DNA from: Blepharisma stoltei
Lineage: Eukaryota; Ciliophora; Heterotrichea; Heterotrichida; Blepharismidae
DNA length: 64,000 nt
Direction: 5' to 3'
Assembly: GCA_914767885.1 (NCBI GenBank)
Contig: CAJZBQ010000033.1
Coordinates: 186,001-250,000, forward strand
The notes beneath the pieces were generated by a model that was not told where the DNA came from, searched no databases, and saw nothing but the letters and a program-made list of their open reading frames with translations. Positions 61,943-64,000 of the stretch are shown piece after piece. The position numbers and the translations under genes are program-made. Within the stretch, counting starts at the first letter, position 1. Every line of letters starts with the position of its first letter.

Positions 61943-63082
61943 TTAATCTAATTTGAGTGTTCCGACTAGTGGGTAACCTTTTCGTTCTTCAAAATATTTT
62001 TCCCAATCGTCTAGCTCTTCTGTCCTTGATTGAACTGCCGCTGTGGCTTTGATAGAATTAAAATATTTCTGAAAAAAAGTTATATATAGCCCTACTATAT
62101 ATAATATTTTTTTATTTTCTCATATAATTATTAAAATTTTCCAATATAAAATATTTTATGCAGCATGCAATATATTAAAACTATGCTAAAAATTAAGTAG
62201 AATTTCCTAGAAACTATTAGGCAATAGTATCAATGTAGTTGCTCTATCAAGGAGGGTAATACTTTTTGTTCTTCTTCATTAATAGGCTGTCTAATGTTGA
62301 GAAGGCTAGGATCCATATTCATTTTTGATAGAGCTAAAGTGGCATCTTTGCCAGCAAATTGTGCATAGCTGCCACCTGGGAGGTAGGCTTCGCTGCTGCT
62401 TACATCAAAGACTTTGTTTTTGACTGCAACGTAGGCTTTTGCATTCTTTCCATTATAAACAGATAATTCTTCAAGAGTGAACTCTTTTGTGGATGATCGG
62501 GAAGGGTAAACATTAAAATTTTGGAGAATAATCCGCCTGAAGCTGGCATCCGATGGGTATACAGGGATTTTGAGAAATCGAAGATGCTATTCGAGAATGT
62601 GCATCCGGCAATATTTTCCTGGAGTCATATAGAATGACAACGATGAAACTAATATACTAAGCTCAATCTTATGACAGAGTTTTCCTTATTGAGAGTGGAT
62701 ATGAGTGTTGGAAAATATTTCCCAGAGTGCCAGAAGCGAGTTTCTTGGACATTTGGGAATATTTTCTCATTTTTCCTATAGATTCAACTATTTGAACTTC
62801 AGGCAACCTATGCAGAGGTGCATACTGAGACAACTCCTCTGACTACCGATAGCAAGTGCAGGCCATCGCCAGGCATCGGCAACTTTCGCGATGTTGTGAA
62901 ATCCGAACTGGTGATTAGTGGGGAAGTATTATGGGGGCATTCCTCAGAATTACAGTGGAATTTTCTATAAGTATAATAGATTAAGTTTTTAAGGATGATG
63001 GGGAATGAGGTTTCGCAGAAGGAATGCTGAAATAATAAATAAATGCCCCTAAAAATAGCAATCCAATAATTAACCAAAACAT
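61943..63082 (-). CDS. MAPR cytochrome b5-like haem/steroid-binding protein
   Basis: Membrane-associated progesterone-receptor (PGRMC) family. Start MFWLIIGLLFLGAFIYYFS gives an N-terminal membrane anchor. After a ~475-bp IES comes the domain FTLEELSVYNGKNAKAYVAV-KNKVFDVSSSEAYLPGGSYAQFAGKDATLALSKM with the family's YvAVkgkVfDV, GG-Y--FAGkDAt-aL pattern. A second IES (62089-62237) precedes SRTEELDDWEKYFEERKGYPLVGTL, the conserved C-terminal end (lddWe--f--ky--vG-L). The product has about 170 residues. Edges of the first IES are uncertain. The family binds haem and supports cytochrome P450s and sterol metabolism. Confidence 0.85.
62089..62237. other. IES in MAPR gene (149 bp)
   Basis: TA at 62087-62088 and 62236-62237; joins SLIEQL to YITFFQKYFNSIKATAAVQS in frame and removes several stops. 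Other TA pairs are possible. Confidence 0.65.
62509..62983. mobile_element. IES: G/C-richer insert in MAPR gene (~475 bp)
   Basis: Lies between the membrane anchor and the b5-like domain. TA at 62507-62508 and 62982-62983 gives SPSSLKTYPSRSSTKEFTLEEL in frame; an ATCATCC direct repeat offers an alternative join. Its composition resembles the retroelement-like inserts. Confidence 0.6.
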
Positions 63083-63580
63083 TTTATTATATAATGCATA
63101 ATTGATTAATAGTTTTTAGAGAAACTAACAAGCGTTTCAAGAGCCTATAGAATTGCAGAAATAGAGTTTTAATTTAAAATTTAATTTAAATTGCTAAAGG
63201 GGTAGTTAATTTTATCATATTTAAATTAATTTAACTTCAAAAATAATTTATACAATTTATTTATAAATTATAAAAGAAAATAAACCTGTTATAATAGTCT
63301 AAAAGCGTTCTTATTAGAATCTGGTATCTTATTTTATATAGCAAATAGGAAACAGTTTGCTAGTTTAAATGTTTTTAACCATTCTGACTAGGCATAGATT
63401 AATTATCAATAAATTATCAGACTTGCTAAATATCCAATATCAATAATATATCAAAAATTCTGTTCAAAAAATTATTTATTTTCATCAAATCCACACGAAA
63501 ACAAACTGAAAATTTTTATAATATCATTTCATAGTCTAATTTTATTTAACGCAAATAATAATTGATTATTGTTCCTCATT
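63083..63580. other. AT-rich spacer
   Basis: About 500 bp with no gene, RNA or repeat that I recognise; the MAPR promoter should be at its low end. Confidence 0.5.
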
Positions 63581-63994
63581 TCACGTTACAGGTGGCTCAG
63601 TCCTTCTTCTCCTTGCAAGTCGACAAGTAGGCAGCCCTAATTTTATTGTGGCTGCTTGGTGTGCGCAATCATCTTTTACACAAACTGGTTCCAAAACGTC
63701 ATCAAAATTAGCCAAAAGCAACCGTATTTTTGAATTAAGTTTGATATATTCTTCACATTTGTCGACACTTATGGGTTTAAATAATTTCAAGTAATTTTCT
63801 TTATTAATTGGTACAGTAATTTGACATAAATTGCTGGTGCAATATGTAGGGAAATGACTTGAAGATTTTTCTTCAAAATCAACAGAGGACGGGCTTTCTG
63901 GTGGATCTGATGTCCCTGATGTACTTACCCCAGAAGATGTTCTGGTTTCTTTTCGCTTTATTAAAATATTGAATGTTGAAAATTCTTCCATCAA
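63581..63994 (-). CDS. Unknown Ser/Thr-rich protein
   Basis: 137 residues from MMEEFSTFNILIKRKETRTS (63994) to RRRRTEPPVT (63581). Ser/Thr/Pro-rich N-terminal third, then CQITVPINKENYLKLFKPIS and four Cys residues (CTSNLC, CVKDDC). No family recognised; the second Met is an equally good start. The gene is near the window edge, but the frame looks complete. Confidence 0.5.
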   Translation of the reverse strand: MMEEFSTFNILIKRKETRTSSGVSTSGTSDPPESPSSVDFEEKSSSHFPTYCTSNLCQITVPINKENYLKLFKPISVDKCEEYIKLNSKIRLLLANFDDVLEPVCVKDDCAHQAATIKLGLPTCRLARRRRTEPPVT

Positions 63995-64000
63995 TTATTA

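Noticed and set aside
7112-62983. Interruptions taken as ordinary spliceosomal introns
   Set aside because: Many lack GT-AG, have TA/TNA direct repeats and transposon ends, and true introns here are 15-17 nt.
1-64000. tRNA or rRNA genes
   Set aside because: No cloverleaf with A/B boxes or rRNA core was recognised on either strand by eye; a tRNAscan run would settle it.

Overview
The window reads as germline (micronuclear) DNA of a heterotrich ciliate close to Blepharisma. Four features support this. (1) UGA is read as tryptophan in nearly every gene, while UAA and UAG end reading frames. (2) Introns are tiny, 15-17 nt, GT...AG. Twelve are placed here, ten of them exactly 15 nt. (3) Conserved genes are interrupted by about 38 non-coding blocks of 47-2954 bp. 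Removing a block and keeping one copy of a short flanking repeat (TA or TNA) restores the reading frame and the expected protein. (4) The DNA is AT-rich, with compact genes and short spacers. The blocks are internal eliminated sequences (IESs). UGA=Trp combined with 15-nt introns and TA-bounded IESs is known from Blepharisma; the species itself is not proven by the sequence.

Layout. 0.9-8.1 kb: unknown protein, Na+/H+ exchanger, globin-like protein, two overlapping unknown proteins. 8.5-15.6 kb: CDPK, METTL21-like methyltransferase, RWDD1-like protein, proteasome subunit Rpn6, thioredoxin-fold membrane protein. 15.8-23.1 kb: coiled-coil protein, then alanyl-tRNA synthetase split by a 2.95-kb nested IES. 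24.1-27.2 kb: ubiquitin-like protein and an SLC44 transporter. 27.3-33.7 kb: structural proteins among retroelement insertions. 34-37.5 kb: palindromic elements and a duplicated gene. 38-44.7 kb: TBC Rab-GAP, a membrane protein, RalGAP-beta-like protein. 44.7-51.3 kb: COMMD protein, two unknown proteins, TFIIH Ssl1, a POT1/TEBP-like telomere protein. 51.3-58.2 kb: F-BAR protein, class IV aminotransferase, Gemin5/WDR17-like WD40 protein, coiled-coil protein. 59.4-64 kb: spliceosomal MFAP1, a small membrane protein, a MAPR haem-binding protein, an unknown protein. Most are ordinary housekeeping genes.

The striking content is the eliminated DNA. One set is MITE-like: four TIR families with unrelated TIR bodies share the same end module. 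That module is a TNA target repeat, a CTCCCC tract, an immediate TIR/anti-TIR hairpin, then TTAA and a T-tract. A second set is SINE/LINE-like insertions whose 7-16 bp target-site duplications contain the TA at which they must be excised. A third set is short unique TA-bounded IESs (47-183 bp). There is also a 228-bp GC-rich palindrome inside the exchanger gene, a nested IES carrying about ten copies of a 170-bp satellite between inverted gene-fragment repeats, and a composite IES built from halves of two MITE families.

Junctions were worked out by hand from reading-frame restoration and known protein families. Macronuclear (somatic) reads would test every one of them.
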